NCBI GenBank assembly: GCA_034667225.1
Contig: JAXDKG010000015.1
Location: 4,189-68,188 of the forward strand
From: DATMER01 sp034667225
GTDB lineage: Bacteria; Acidobacteriota; Thermoanaerobaculia; Multivoradales; UBA5704
DNA: 64,000 nucleotides
Reading direction: 5' to 3'
The notes under the pieces were generated by a model. It ran no database searches, was not told the DNA's origin, and saw only the letters and a list, made by a program, of their open reading frames with translations. The position numbers and the translations under genes are program-made. Below, piece by piece: positions 16,097 through 23,099 of this stretch (position 1 is its first letter; every line of letters starts with the position of its first letter).

Positions 16097-16405
16097 GAAG
16101 CCCCGCAGGGGCGGCAGCGTCTAGCCCGGGGCGCAAGCCCCGGGAAGGTGGTCCCAAGACCAAACCGAGCCCCGAAGGGGCGACAGAGGATTCCCCCGCC
16201 TGGGGTTGAAACCCCAGGCTAGAAAAGTACAGCCCCCGTCCGGGGGCTGGCTCGCCAACTCGCCTCCGGAGGAGGCGATACTCTTCTAGCCTGGGGTTTC
16301 AACCCCAGGCCTGGCAAAGGTGCCGCCCCTTCGGGGCTGGGTGTGTGTTGGACGGGTTTCCCGGGGCTGACGCCCCGGGCTAGACGCTTTCGCCCCTTCG
16401 GGGCT
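16097..16405. repeat. palindromic repeat cluster R2
   Basis: The 313-bp gap between two convergent genes is almost entirely palindromes: GCCCCGCAGGGGC (16109 on), GCCCGGGGCGCAAGCCCCGGG, GCCCCGAAGGGGC, an inverted pair of CCTGGGG-TTGAAA-CCCCAGG hairpins (16200-16218 and 16290-16309), AGCCCCCGTCCGGGGGCT, and GCCCCTTCGGGGC twice more. The bases AGAAAAGTACAG and its relatives link the hairpins. The last unit reaches to within five bases of the macrodomain stop codon. Confidence 0.85.
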
Positions 16406-16409
16406 GGGT

Positions 16410-16961
16410 CTACCGGAACCCCCGCCGCAGCTCCTTCTTGAACACCTGAAAAGCCTCCTCGCCGTGCAAGGCGATGACGACCCTCTCCAGCTTGGTGCCT
16501 CCCTGCAGAAAGCGCTGGATCTCGGTGAGGATGATGCGGGCGGCGCGGTCGATGGGGAAACCGAAGTTGCCGGTGGAGATCGCCGGCATGGCGAGGGATT
16601 TGAGGCCGCGGCGGTCGGCGAGGGCCAAGGCGGCGCGGACGGCCGAGGCGAGCTTCTTGTCCTCGTCCCCCTCTCCCATCTGCGGACCCACGGCGTGGAT
16701 CACCCGCTTGGCCTTGAGGTGGCCCGCGCCGGTCATCACCGCCGTGCCCACCGGCGTGTGGCCGATGCGGTTGCACTCCTCCTGGATCGACGGTCCGCCC
16801 TTCTCGCGGATGGCGGCGGCCACCCCCGCCCCGAGCTGCAGGTTCTCGTTGGCCGGATTGACGATCGCCTCCACGTCCTGCGCGGTGACGTCCCCCTCCA
16901 GGATGTCGAGCTGGGTGCTGTCCATCATCACCGTCAGCCTGTTCTCGGTCATCGGCGCCAC
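16410..16961 (-). CDS. macrodomain (ADP-ribose-binding) protein
   Basis: A 183-residue single macrodomain of the Appr-1''-p processing type, expected to bind ADP-ribose or O-acetyl-ADP-ribose and remove it from proteins or metabolites. Motifs are the start LDILEGDVTAQDVEAIVNPAN, the loop LQLGAGVAAAIREKGG, GTAVMTGAGHLKAKRVIHAVGP and the phosphate loop MPAISTGNFGFPIDRAARI. The catalytic Asn-Asn-Gly-region pattern of MacroD is represented here by NPANENLQLGAG. I take the GTG at 16961 because GGAGGAGG lies just upstream; the ATG at 16952 is the alternative. It is divergent from argS. Confidence 0.9.
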   Translation of the reverse strand: MAPMTENRLTVMMDSTQLDILEGDVTAQDVEAIVNPANENLQLGAGVAAAIREKGGPSIQEECNRIGHTPVGTAVMTGAGHLKAKRVIHAVGPQMGEGDEDKKLASAVRAALALADRRGLKSLAMPAISTGNFGFPIDRAARIILTEIQRFLQGGTKLERVVIALHGEEAFQVFKKELRRGFR

Positions 16962-17008
16962 GGAACCTCCTCCAGCAGGGGATGATATCAAGTAGACTCC
17001 GGCCCGCA

Positions 17009-18925
17009 ATGTGGACGGAATTGAAGGCCCAACTGGCCGGAGAGATCGCCCGGGCGATCCGGGAGACCTTCGGCGTCGATCACCAGCCGATGTTGGAGGT
17101 CCCGCCTCGGCGTGAGCTCGGCGATCTGGCCTCCCCGGCTGCGATGCAGCTTGCCCGCACGCTGAAACGCAACCCCCGTGCCATCGCCGAGGAGCTGGCC
17201 GCGGCCATCCGCCGGCCGGACGTGGTCCGCGACATCCAGATTCAGGGGGCGGGCTACCTCAACTTCTACCTCGACCGCCCGGCCCTGGCCGCCCGGCTGC
17301 TGGAAGCTCCGCTGCTCCAGGAAGCGCCGCGGGCGGGCAAGATCATCATCGAGCACACCAACATCAACCCGAACAAGGCGGCCCACATCGGCCACCTGCG
17401 CAACGCGGTGCTCGGCGACGTCCTGGGCCGCGCCATGAAGAGCCTGGGCTACCCGGTAGAGATCCAGAACTACATCGACGACACCGGCGTGCAGCTCGCC
17501 GACGTGGTGGTAGGGTTCATCGACCTCCGCGGCATGTCGCTGGCGGACGTCGCGGCGGTCCCCGATCCCTTCGACTTCTATTGCTGGGACCTCTACAGCG
17601 AGGTCGGCCGCTGGTTCGAGGCGGACCCGGAGCGCCAGAAGCTGCGCCGGGAAACTCTGCACGAGCTCGAGATCGGCCAGGGCGACCGGGCCGAGCTGGG
17701 GCGCTTCGTGGCACGGCGGATCGTCGCCCGGCATCTCGCGACGATGCGCCGGCTCGACATCAGCTACGACCTGCTCACCCGGGAGAGCGACATCCTGGGT
17801 CTCAACTTCTTCGCCAAGGCGTTCGAGCGGCTCAAGGAGAGCGGCGCGGTCCACCTCGAAAAGGAGGGTAAGAACGCGGGTTGCTGGGTCATGCCCCTCT
17901 CCCAGAGCGAGGAGTTCGCCGGCCTGGAGGATCCAGACAAGGTCATCGTCCGCTCCGACGGCACGGTCACCTACGTGGGCAAGGACATCGCCTACCAGCT
18001 CTGGAAGTTCGGCCTCCTCGGGCTCGACTTCGGCTACCGCTTCTGGCAGGAAAAGGGGATCTGGGAGACGGTCGGCCAGGGCGTAGAGGGGCATCCGCTC
18101 TTCGGCCGCGCCCAGCGGGTGATCAACGTCATCGACGCCCGCCAGAGCTACCTCCAGAAGATCGTCCGGGCAGGGCTCCAGGCCCTGGGCCATCCCTCCG
18201 AGGCGGACCGCTCCATCCATTTCGCCTATGAGATGGTCGCGCTCTCCCCGGCCACCGCCCGCCAGCTCGGCTACGTCGGCGAGGGGGAAGAGGACAAGGC
18301 GCTGGAGATGTCCGGCCGCAAGGGCATCGGCGTCAAGGCCGACGACCTGATGGACCAGCTCTTCGCCAAGAGCCGGGAGGAGATCTCGAAGAGGAACCGG
18401 GATCTGTCGGAGCCGGAGCTGGACGCCCTGGCGCTCCAGATCGCCACGGCGGCGCTCCGCTTCTTCATGGTCAAGGCGACCACGAACCGGATCATCGCCT
18501 TCGACTTCGACGAGGCCCTGAGCTTCGAAGGGGAGACCGGACCGTATCTCCAATACTCGCTGGTGCGGGCCAAGAACATCCGCCGGCGCCTCCGCGAGGA
18601 GGGGCTGCCGGACGACGTCTCGCCCGAGGACGTGTCGCGGTTGCCCTCCCAGGTCTTCGAGGAGGACCTCTGGGACCTCTTCCTGGCGGTGGCCGAGACC
18701 GGCGAGCTGGTCGAGAAGGGTGCGGAGAGCCTGGAGCTTTCGCTGATCGCCCGCCACGCGCTCGGACTGGCTCAGCGTTTCAACGCGCTCTACCACAAGC
18801 ACCCGATCCTCCAGGAGAAGGACGAGTCGGTGCGCGCCGCCCGCCTGGCCACGGTGCAGGTCTTCCGCCGCGGCCTGGAGACGTTGGGCGAGCTCCTGGG
18901 GATCCCCATACCGGAGAAAATGTGA
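17009..18925 (+). CDS. argS: arginyl-tRNA synthetase
   Basis: A 638-residue class I synthetase charging tRNA-Arg. The N-terminal additional domain (about 1-110) is followed by the class I signature HIGHLRN at residue 126, and by MSGRKGIGVKADDLMDQL in place of KMSKS, as is usual in ArgS. The C-terminal DALR-type anticodon-binding domain covers about residues 510-638. Start is the ATG at 17009; an upstream in-frame ATG at 16982 would add nine residues. The next gene begins on its stop codon. Confidence 0.95.
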   Translation: MWTELKAQLAGEIARAIRETFGVDHQPMLEVPPRRELGDLASPAAMQLARTLKRNPRAIAEELAAAIRRPDVVRDIQIQGAGYLNFYLDRPALAARLLEAPLLQEAPRAGKIIIEHTNINPNKAAHIGHLRNAVLGDVLGRAMKSLGYPVEIQNYIDDTGVQLADVVVGFIDLRGMSLADVAAVPDPFDFYCWDLYSEVGRWFEADPERQKLRRETLHELEIGQGDRAELGRFVARRIVARHLATMRRLDISYDLLTRESDILGLNFFAKAFERLKESGAVHLEKEGKNAGCWVMPLSQSEEFAGLEDPDKVIVRSDGTVTYVGKDIAYQLWKFGLLGLDFGYRFWQEKGIWETVGQGVEGHPLFGRAQRVINVIDARQSYLQKIVRAGLQALGHPSEADRSIHFAYEMVALSPATARQLGYVGEGEEDKALEMSGRKGIGVKADDLMDQLFAKSREEISKRNRDLSEPELDALALQIATAALRFFMVKATTNRIIAFDFDEALSFEGETGPYLQYSLVRAKNIRRRLREEGLPDDVSPEDVSRLPSQVFEEDLWDLFLAVAETGELVEKGAESLELSLIARHALGLAQRFNALYHKHPILQEKDESVRAARLATVQVFRRGLETLGELLGIPIPEKM

Positions 18926-19662
18926 TGGAACCCATGACGCCTGGACCTCCGAAGAAGAGTGGAACGTCCCCCTGGGTCTACATCGGCTGCGGCTGCGCCG
19001 GGCTGGTGGTCCTGGGCTTGGCGGCCTTCTCGGCCTTCACGTACTTCGCCTACAGCAAGGGCAAGGAGATGGAGAAGACCTGGTCCGACCCGAAGGCGCG
19101 CGAGGAGAAGGCGCGCGAGGTGCTCGCCTACGACAAGCTGCCCGAGGGCTACTACCCGCTGGGGGCAGTGTCCATCCCGTTCGTCATGGACATGGCGATG
19201 ATCGGAGACAATCCGCCGCCCGCGGGCTCCAAGCGTGACGACCACGAGGGCTTCAAGGACCGGGGCTTCATGTACTTCAAGGTGCGGAAGATGGGGAAGG
19301 GAGACAGCGAGGTCCGCGACTACATGGCCGGCAAGGGCAAGAAGCCCGACTGGATCCAGTCGGACTCCGACTTCGACGAGCGGGACGTCCTCCGCCGGGG
19401 CGAGGTGGTCGCCGACGGCCAGAAGATCCTCTTCAACGCCGCGCGCGGCAAGTTCAAATACGATGGGGAGAGCAAGGAAGGCATCACCACCATGATGCTG
19501 ATCGACTGCCCGCAGGCAACGGACCGGCGCATCCGCTTCGGCCTCTGGTTCGGACCCGACCCCGCGCCTGGCGAGCCTTCGGACAAGCTGAACCTGGCCG
19601 GCACCAACGCGGACCCGGCGGTGATCCAGGCGTTCGCGTCGCACTTCCGGTTCTGTCAGTGA
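18925..19662 (+). CDS. single-pass membrane protein of unknown function
   Basis: A 245-residue protein with a Pro-rich cytoplasmic start and one transmembrane helix (about residues 15-40, YIGCGCAGLVVLGLAAFSAF), followed by a soluble, charged domain outside the membrane. I recognise no family. The ATG overlaps the argS stop (TGATG); a GTG three bases earlier is equally possible. The external domain contains paired aspartates and several lysines but no obvious catalytic motif. Confidence 0.7.
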   Translation: MEPMTPGPPKKSGTSPWVYIGCGCAGLVVLGLAAFSAFTYFAYSKGKEMEKTWSDPKAREEKAREVLAYDKLPEGYYPLGAVSIPFVMDMAMIGDNPPPAGSKRDDHEGFKDRGFMYFKVRKMGKGDSEVRDYMAGKGKKPDWIQSDSDFDERDVLRRGEVVADGQKILFNAARGKFKYDGESKEGITTMMLIDCPQATDRRIRFGLWFGPDPAPGEPSDKLNLAGTNADPAVIQAFASHFRFCQ

Positions 19663-19682
19663 GCCTGTGCTAGCCTCTTTCC

Positions 19683-20033
19683 ATGCGGACGCTCAAGCTG
19701 AAAGTGGTGATCCCCGAAGACCATGAGCTCGTCGTCAGGCTTCCGGAGGATGTTCCGGCCGGACCTGCCGAGCTGATCCTTCTCACCGAGGCCTCCGCGG
19801 CTGAGCCCTCCCCCGAGCGTTCCGTGGAGGAAGCGAGCCGCCGCTTTGAGGAGCTGGCAGCACGGCTCGCGGCTGATCCGCGTCCCTTCAGGGACCTTTC
19901 TCCCGAAGAGCGGCGCGAGCGCCTGCAGCAGGTCATGGGGTCCGGTCGAGGGCTCTTCTCCGGCAGCGAAGAGTTCGCCCGGCGGAAGCAGGAAGAGATC
20001 GACCTCGAAGAAGAGCGCTTTGGCCGCCGCTGA
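19683..20033 (+). CDS. putative VapB-like antitoxin
   Basis: A 116-residue protein with a short beta-strand start (LKLKVVIPEDHELVVRLPEDV) and a long charged helical tail. The opening pattern, VRLPEDVPAGPAELILL, is like small proteins often encoded just before PIN-domain toxins. The downstream PIN gene overlaps it by 14 bp, the usual antitoxin-first order. No clear DNA-binding fold can be named from sequence. Confidence 0.65.
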   Translation: MRTLKLKVVIPEDHELVVRLPEDVPAGPAELILLTEASAAEPSPERSVEEASRRFEELAARLAADPRPFRDLSPEERRERLQQVMGSGRGLFSGSEEFARRKQEEIDLEEERFGRR

Positions 20034-20442
20034 TCCCATCCTCCCGTTCGTTTTCGATGCCTGCGCCGTGATCGCCCTGCTCGAGAAGGAGCCCGGCGCC
20101 GAGCAGGTTGCGGCATTGCTTCAAGGAGAGGGCCGCCGCTGCCTTCTGCATTCCATTCAGGTCTGCGAAGTCTTCTACGACCGGATCCGGCGGGGTGGAA
20201 ATCCGAACAGCGCCAGTCTGGAGTCAGTGCTCACATCCGCCGGCTTCGAGGTCCGGACAGAGACTCGCGACTTATGGCCGGTGGCAGGCCGCCTCAAGGC
20301 CGAGTTGCGTCGTGTCTCGCTGGCGGACTGCTTCGCGATGGCGCTGACCCTCCAAGAGGGCGGAGCTCTCGTGTCCACCGATCACCATGAGCTGGACCCG
20401 GTTCAGGCGGCGGGGGTCTGCCCCATCCATTTCGTCCGTTAG
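20020..20442 (+). CDS. PIN-domain ribonuclease toxin (VapC-like)
   Basis: A 140-residue PIN domain, predicted to be a magnesium-dependent ribonuclease. The acidic quartet is present: Asp in VFDACAVIALL, Glu in QVCEVFYDRI, Asp in RVSLADCFAMALTL and Asp in LVSTDHHELDP. The first methionine in the open frame is far upstream inside the antitoxin and out of character, so I place the start at the TTG at 20020, overlapping the antitoxin by 14 bp. Together they form a VapBC-type toxin-antitoxin pair. Confidence 0.8.
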   Translation: MAAADPILPFVFDACAVIALLEKEPGAEQVAALLQGEGRRCLLHSIQVCEVFYDRIRRGGNPNSASLESVLTSAGFEVRTETRDLWPVAGRLKAELRRVSLADCFAMALTLQEGGALVSTDHHELDPVQAAGVCPIHFVR

Positions 20443-20502
20443 AGACCCCTCCCCCTCCGTGGTAGGATCTTCCTGTCCTTTCCACTAAAGAGGTCGCACG
20501 GC

Positions 20503-21984
20503 ATGGAAATTCTCTCTCTCGCCCCTCTCGTCGCCACTGTACTTTTGGTCGCCTTCATTTTCGGTTACATCCTGATCCGCATGTTCTGGAAGAAGGCCGG
20601 ACCGGACGAGGCCCTCATCGTCTACGGCCACCGCAAGTTCGTGGGTGAGAAGGTCCGGGATGAGAAGGGGAACGTCGAAGGATTCCGCATCATCCGCGGC
20701 GGCGGCACGATCGTCTGGCCCGCCTGGGAGAACTACAAGGTCCTCTCCCTGCGCATGATGACGCTCGATATCGACCTGCAGCACGTCTACACCTCCCAGG
20801 GCATCCCGATCAACGTCAAGGCGGTCGCCCAGGTGAAGATCCGTGGCGACATCAACTACATCCGGAGCGCCGCCGAGGGCTTCCTCGGCGTGCCGGTCGA
20901 AGAGGTGAAGGCGACGATCAAGGAGACGGTCGCGGGCCACTTGCGCGGCATCATCGGCACCCTCACCCTCGAAGAGCTCTACAAGGACCAGAAGCGCTTC
21001 CAGGAGCGCGTCCGCGAGGAGGCCCACTTCGACCTCGAGGGCATGGGCTTCGAGTTCAAGTCCTTCGTGTTCCAGGAGATCCAGGACGCCGAGGGCTATC
21101 TCAACTCGCTCGGCCAGCCCAAGATCCAGGAGGCGCTCAAGAACGCCCGCATCGCCACCGCCGTCTCCGACCGCGAAGCCAAGGTCGAGGAGGAGTCCGC
21201 CCGCCAGCAGAAGGAGCAGAAGCGCTTCGGGGTGGACACCGAGATCGCCGATGCCGAGAAGAGCCTCTCCCTCAAGAAGGCCTCCATCCAGAAGGAGGTC
21301 GACGTCGCCCGCGCCCAGGCTCAGAAGGCCGGCGAGATGGAGATGAAGGTCCAGGACATCACCATCGCGGACAAGGAGGTCGAGCGCCGCAAGCTGGAGC
21401 TCAACGCCACCATCCGCGAGCAGGCGGACGCCAAGAAGTACGAGGCCGAGCGGCTCGCCGACGCCGAGCAGTACCGGGTCGAGCGCCAGGCCGCGGCCGA
21501 GAGGAAACGGCGCGAGGAGTCGGCGCAGGCGGTCAAGGCCGAGGGCCTCGCCAAGGCGGAAGCCGAGTCCGTGATGCGCCGCGATATTGGGTTAGCCGAA
21601 GCCGAGGCGATCCAGGCCAAGGGCGAGGCCGAAGCGAGCTCCCGCCGGCTGCTCGCGGAAGCGCTCAAGCTCTACAACGAGGCCGGCCTCTCGATCGAGG
21701 CGCTCAAGGTGCTGCCCGAGATCGCCGCGGCCATTTCCGAGCCGCTCTCGCGGGCCGGCATGACCACGATCATCAGCAACGGCAACGGCCACGAAGGCAC
21801 GGGCGCGGCCAAGCTGAGCCAGGACGTGGTGCAGGTGCTCTCCCAGCTCACCCCGATCATGGAGCAGCTCGCCGGGGTCAATCTGAAGAGCTTCCTGCAG
21901 GACATCTCCAAGCTGCCGGGGACGATGGTCAAGCAGTCGTCGACGGTCGTCGTCGAGCCGACTCCGCCGGCGCCGAGGCCCTGA
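20503..21984 (+). CDS. flotillin-like SPFH/Band 7 protein
   Basis: A 493-residue membrane scaffold protein. An N-terminal transmembrane helix (about residues 5-27) is followed by an SPFH domain (about 40-190, with AVAQVKIRGDINYI and EEVKATIKETVAGHLRGIIGTLTLEELYKDQKRF). A long Ala/Glu/Lys coiled coil (about 215-400) carries the flotillin-type EA-rich repeats, and a C-terminal segment ends in a Pro-rich tail. Flotillins assemble membrane microdomains and tether partner complexes. It is the first gene of a plus-strand unit with the Pro-rich protein (11-bp gap) and the CHAT-STAND protein. Confidence 0.92.
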   Translation: MEILSLAPLVATVLLVAFIFGYILIRMFWKKAGPDEALIVYGHRKFVGEKVRDEKGNVEGFRIIRGGGTIVWPAWENYKVLSLRMMTLDIDLQHVYTSQGIPINVKAVAQVKIRGDINYIRSAAEGFLGVPVEEVKATIKETVAGHLRGIIGTLTLEELYKDQKRFQERVREEAHFDLEGMGFEFKSFVFQEIQDAEGYLNSLGQPKIQEALKNARIATAVSDREAKVEEESARQQKEQKRFGVDTEIADAEKSLSLKKASIQKEVDVARAQAQKAGEMEMKVQDITIADKEVERRKLELNATIREQADAKKYEAERLADAEQYRVERQAAAERKRREESAQAVKAEGLAKAEAESVMRRDIGLAEAEAIQAKGEAEASSRRLLAEALKLYNEAGLSIEALKVLPEIAAAISEPLSRAGMTTIISNGNGHEGTGAAKLSQDVVQVLSQLTPIMEQLAGVNLKSFLQDISKLPGTMVKQSSTVVVEPTPPAPRP

Positions 21985-21995
21985 CGGAGGCCTGA

Positions 21996-23015
21996 ATGGC
22001 CACTCCTCCGAACCTCGGCGCGGAGCTTCTCGCCCAGCTCCGCGATGCCAAGTCGCCTCTGGCGCGGATCCGTGTCGTGACCCGCGCCTGGCGCCTGCTG
22101 CGCAACCTGTCGCGCCAGGAGCGCCTCATGATCGCGGCCCAGGTCGGCATCGACGGGGCCGACGACCTGGTGGAAGCCATCGCCACGCATCAGGGCACGA
22201 CCCCGCCGGCCGAGCTGATCGGAGCGCTCAACAATCTCCAGAAGGTCGATCCGGCCACCCTGAAGTCGCTCGCCACCCAGATGCGCGACCCTCGCCAGAG
22301 GGGGCAGGCCGTGGCCCAGGGTCTGAAGGCGGTGGAGGCGGCGCTGATCGGACCGGAGGCGAAGCCGGCCCCCCCGCCTACTCCTCCCAAGCCGGCTCCT
22401 CCCAAGCTTGCCCCGCCGCCGCCGGTCACGGTCAAGCCGGCGGCGAGCTGGCCTCTGCGGGAGGCGGCTGCTCCGGCACCGATTCCTCCGGCGCCCGCTC
22501 CCGTTCCGGTCCCGGCTCCTGCCCCCGTCGCCGTCAAGCCGGAGGAGCCTCCCAAGCCGCCGCCGACGCCGCCTCCGGCGCCAGTTACTGCTCCGGCTCC
22601 TCCTGCTCCGGTGCCTGTCCGTCCCCCCGAGCCGGTCGCTCCCGTCCGGGCCATGATTGCCGAAGAGCTGGCGGCGGTGCCGGCCCTGACCGCCCGCTTC
22701 CGCCGCCTCCGCCGCCGGATCACGGAGCTTCGCCGACTTTCCAGCGCGGATCTTCGGGCTATCCTGGATACCTTTCCGGATGGCTGGGCGCGGCGCCGCG
22801 CCTTCGTGGACCTGATCGAGGCCGGCGTGCCGGAGCGCACCGCGGACGCCCTCTCCCTGATGGATGCGCTCCAATCCCCGGGCGACCGTTCCTGGTGCCT
22901 CGGGGCCCTGGCGGATTCCCGCACGCTCTCCTCCGACGAGCGGAACGCGCTGCTCGAGGCGGTTCCGACCGCGACCGGCCGCCGCCGGCTGGAGATGCGG
23001 CTCGGCGGGATCTGA
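21996..23015 (+). CDS. unknown two-domain protein with Pro-rich linker, between flotillin and CHAT genes
   Basis: A 339-residue soluble protein. An N-terminal helical domain (about 1-118) is separated from a C-terminal helical domain (about 220-339) by a linker of about 100 residues made largely of Pro, Ala, Lys and Val (KPAPPPTPPKPAPPKLAPP and similar). The linker explains the many long false reading frames here. I recognise no family. It begins 11 bp after flotillin and ends 84 bp before the CHAT gene, so it could be an adaptor joining a membrane scaffold to the protease; that is inference from layout. Confidence 0.75.
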   Translation: MATPPNLGAELLAQLRDAKSPLARIRVVTRAWRLLRNLSRQERLMIAAQVGIDGADDLVEAIATHQGTTPPAELIGALNNLQKVDPATLKSLATQMRDPRQRGQAVAQGLKAVEAALIGPEAKPAPPPTPPKPAPPKLAPPPPVTVKPAASWPLREAAAPAPIPPAPAPVPVPAPAPVAVKPEEPPKPPPTPPPAPVTAPAPPAPVPVRPPEPVAPVRAMIAEELAAVPALTARFRRLRRRITELRRLSSADLRAILDTFPDGWARRRAFVDLIEAGVPERTADALSLMDALQSPGDRSWCLGALADSRTLSSDERNALLEAVPTATGRRRLEMRLGGI

Positions 23016-23099
23016 TTCCTTCTGGTCCTCTCCGACCTCGTCTACAATAGGCTTTTCCATCCTGGCAATCGGTTCTCCGGGAAGGAGGCTCCTTCTTCG

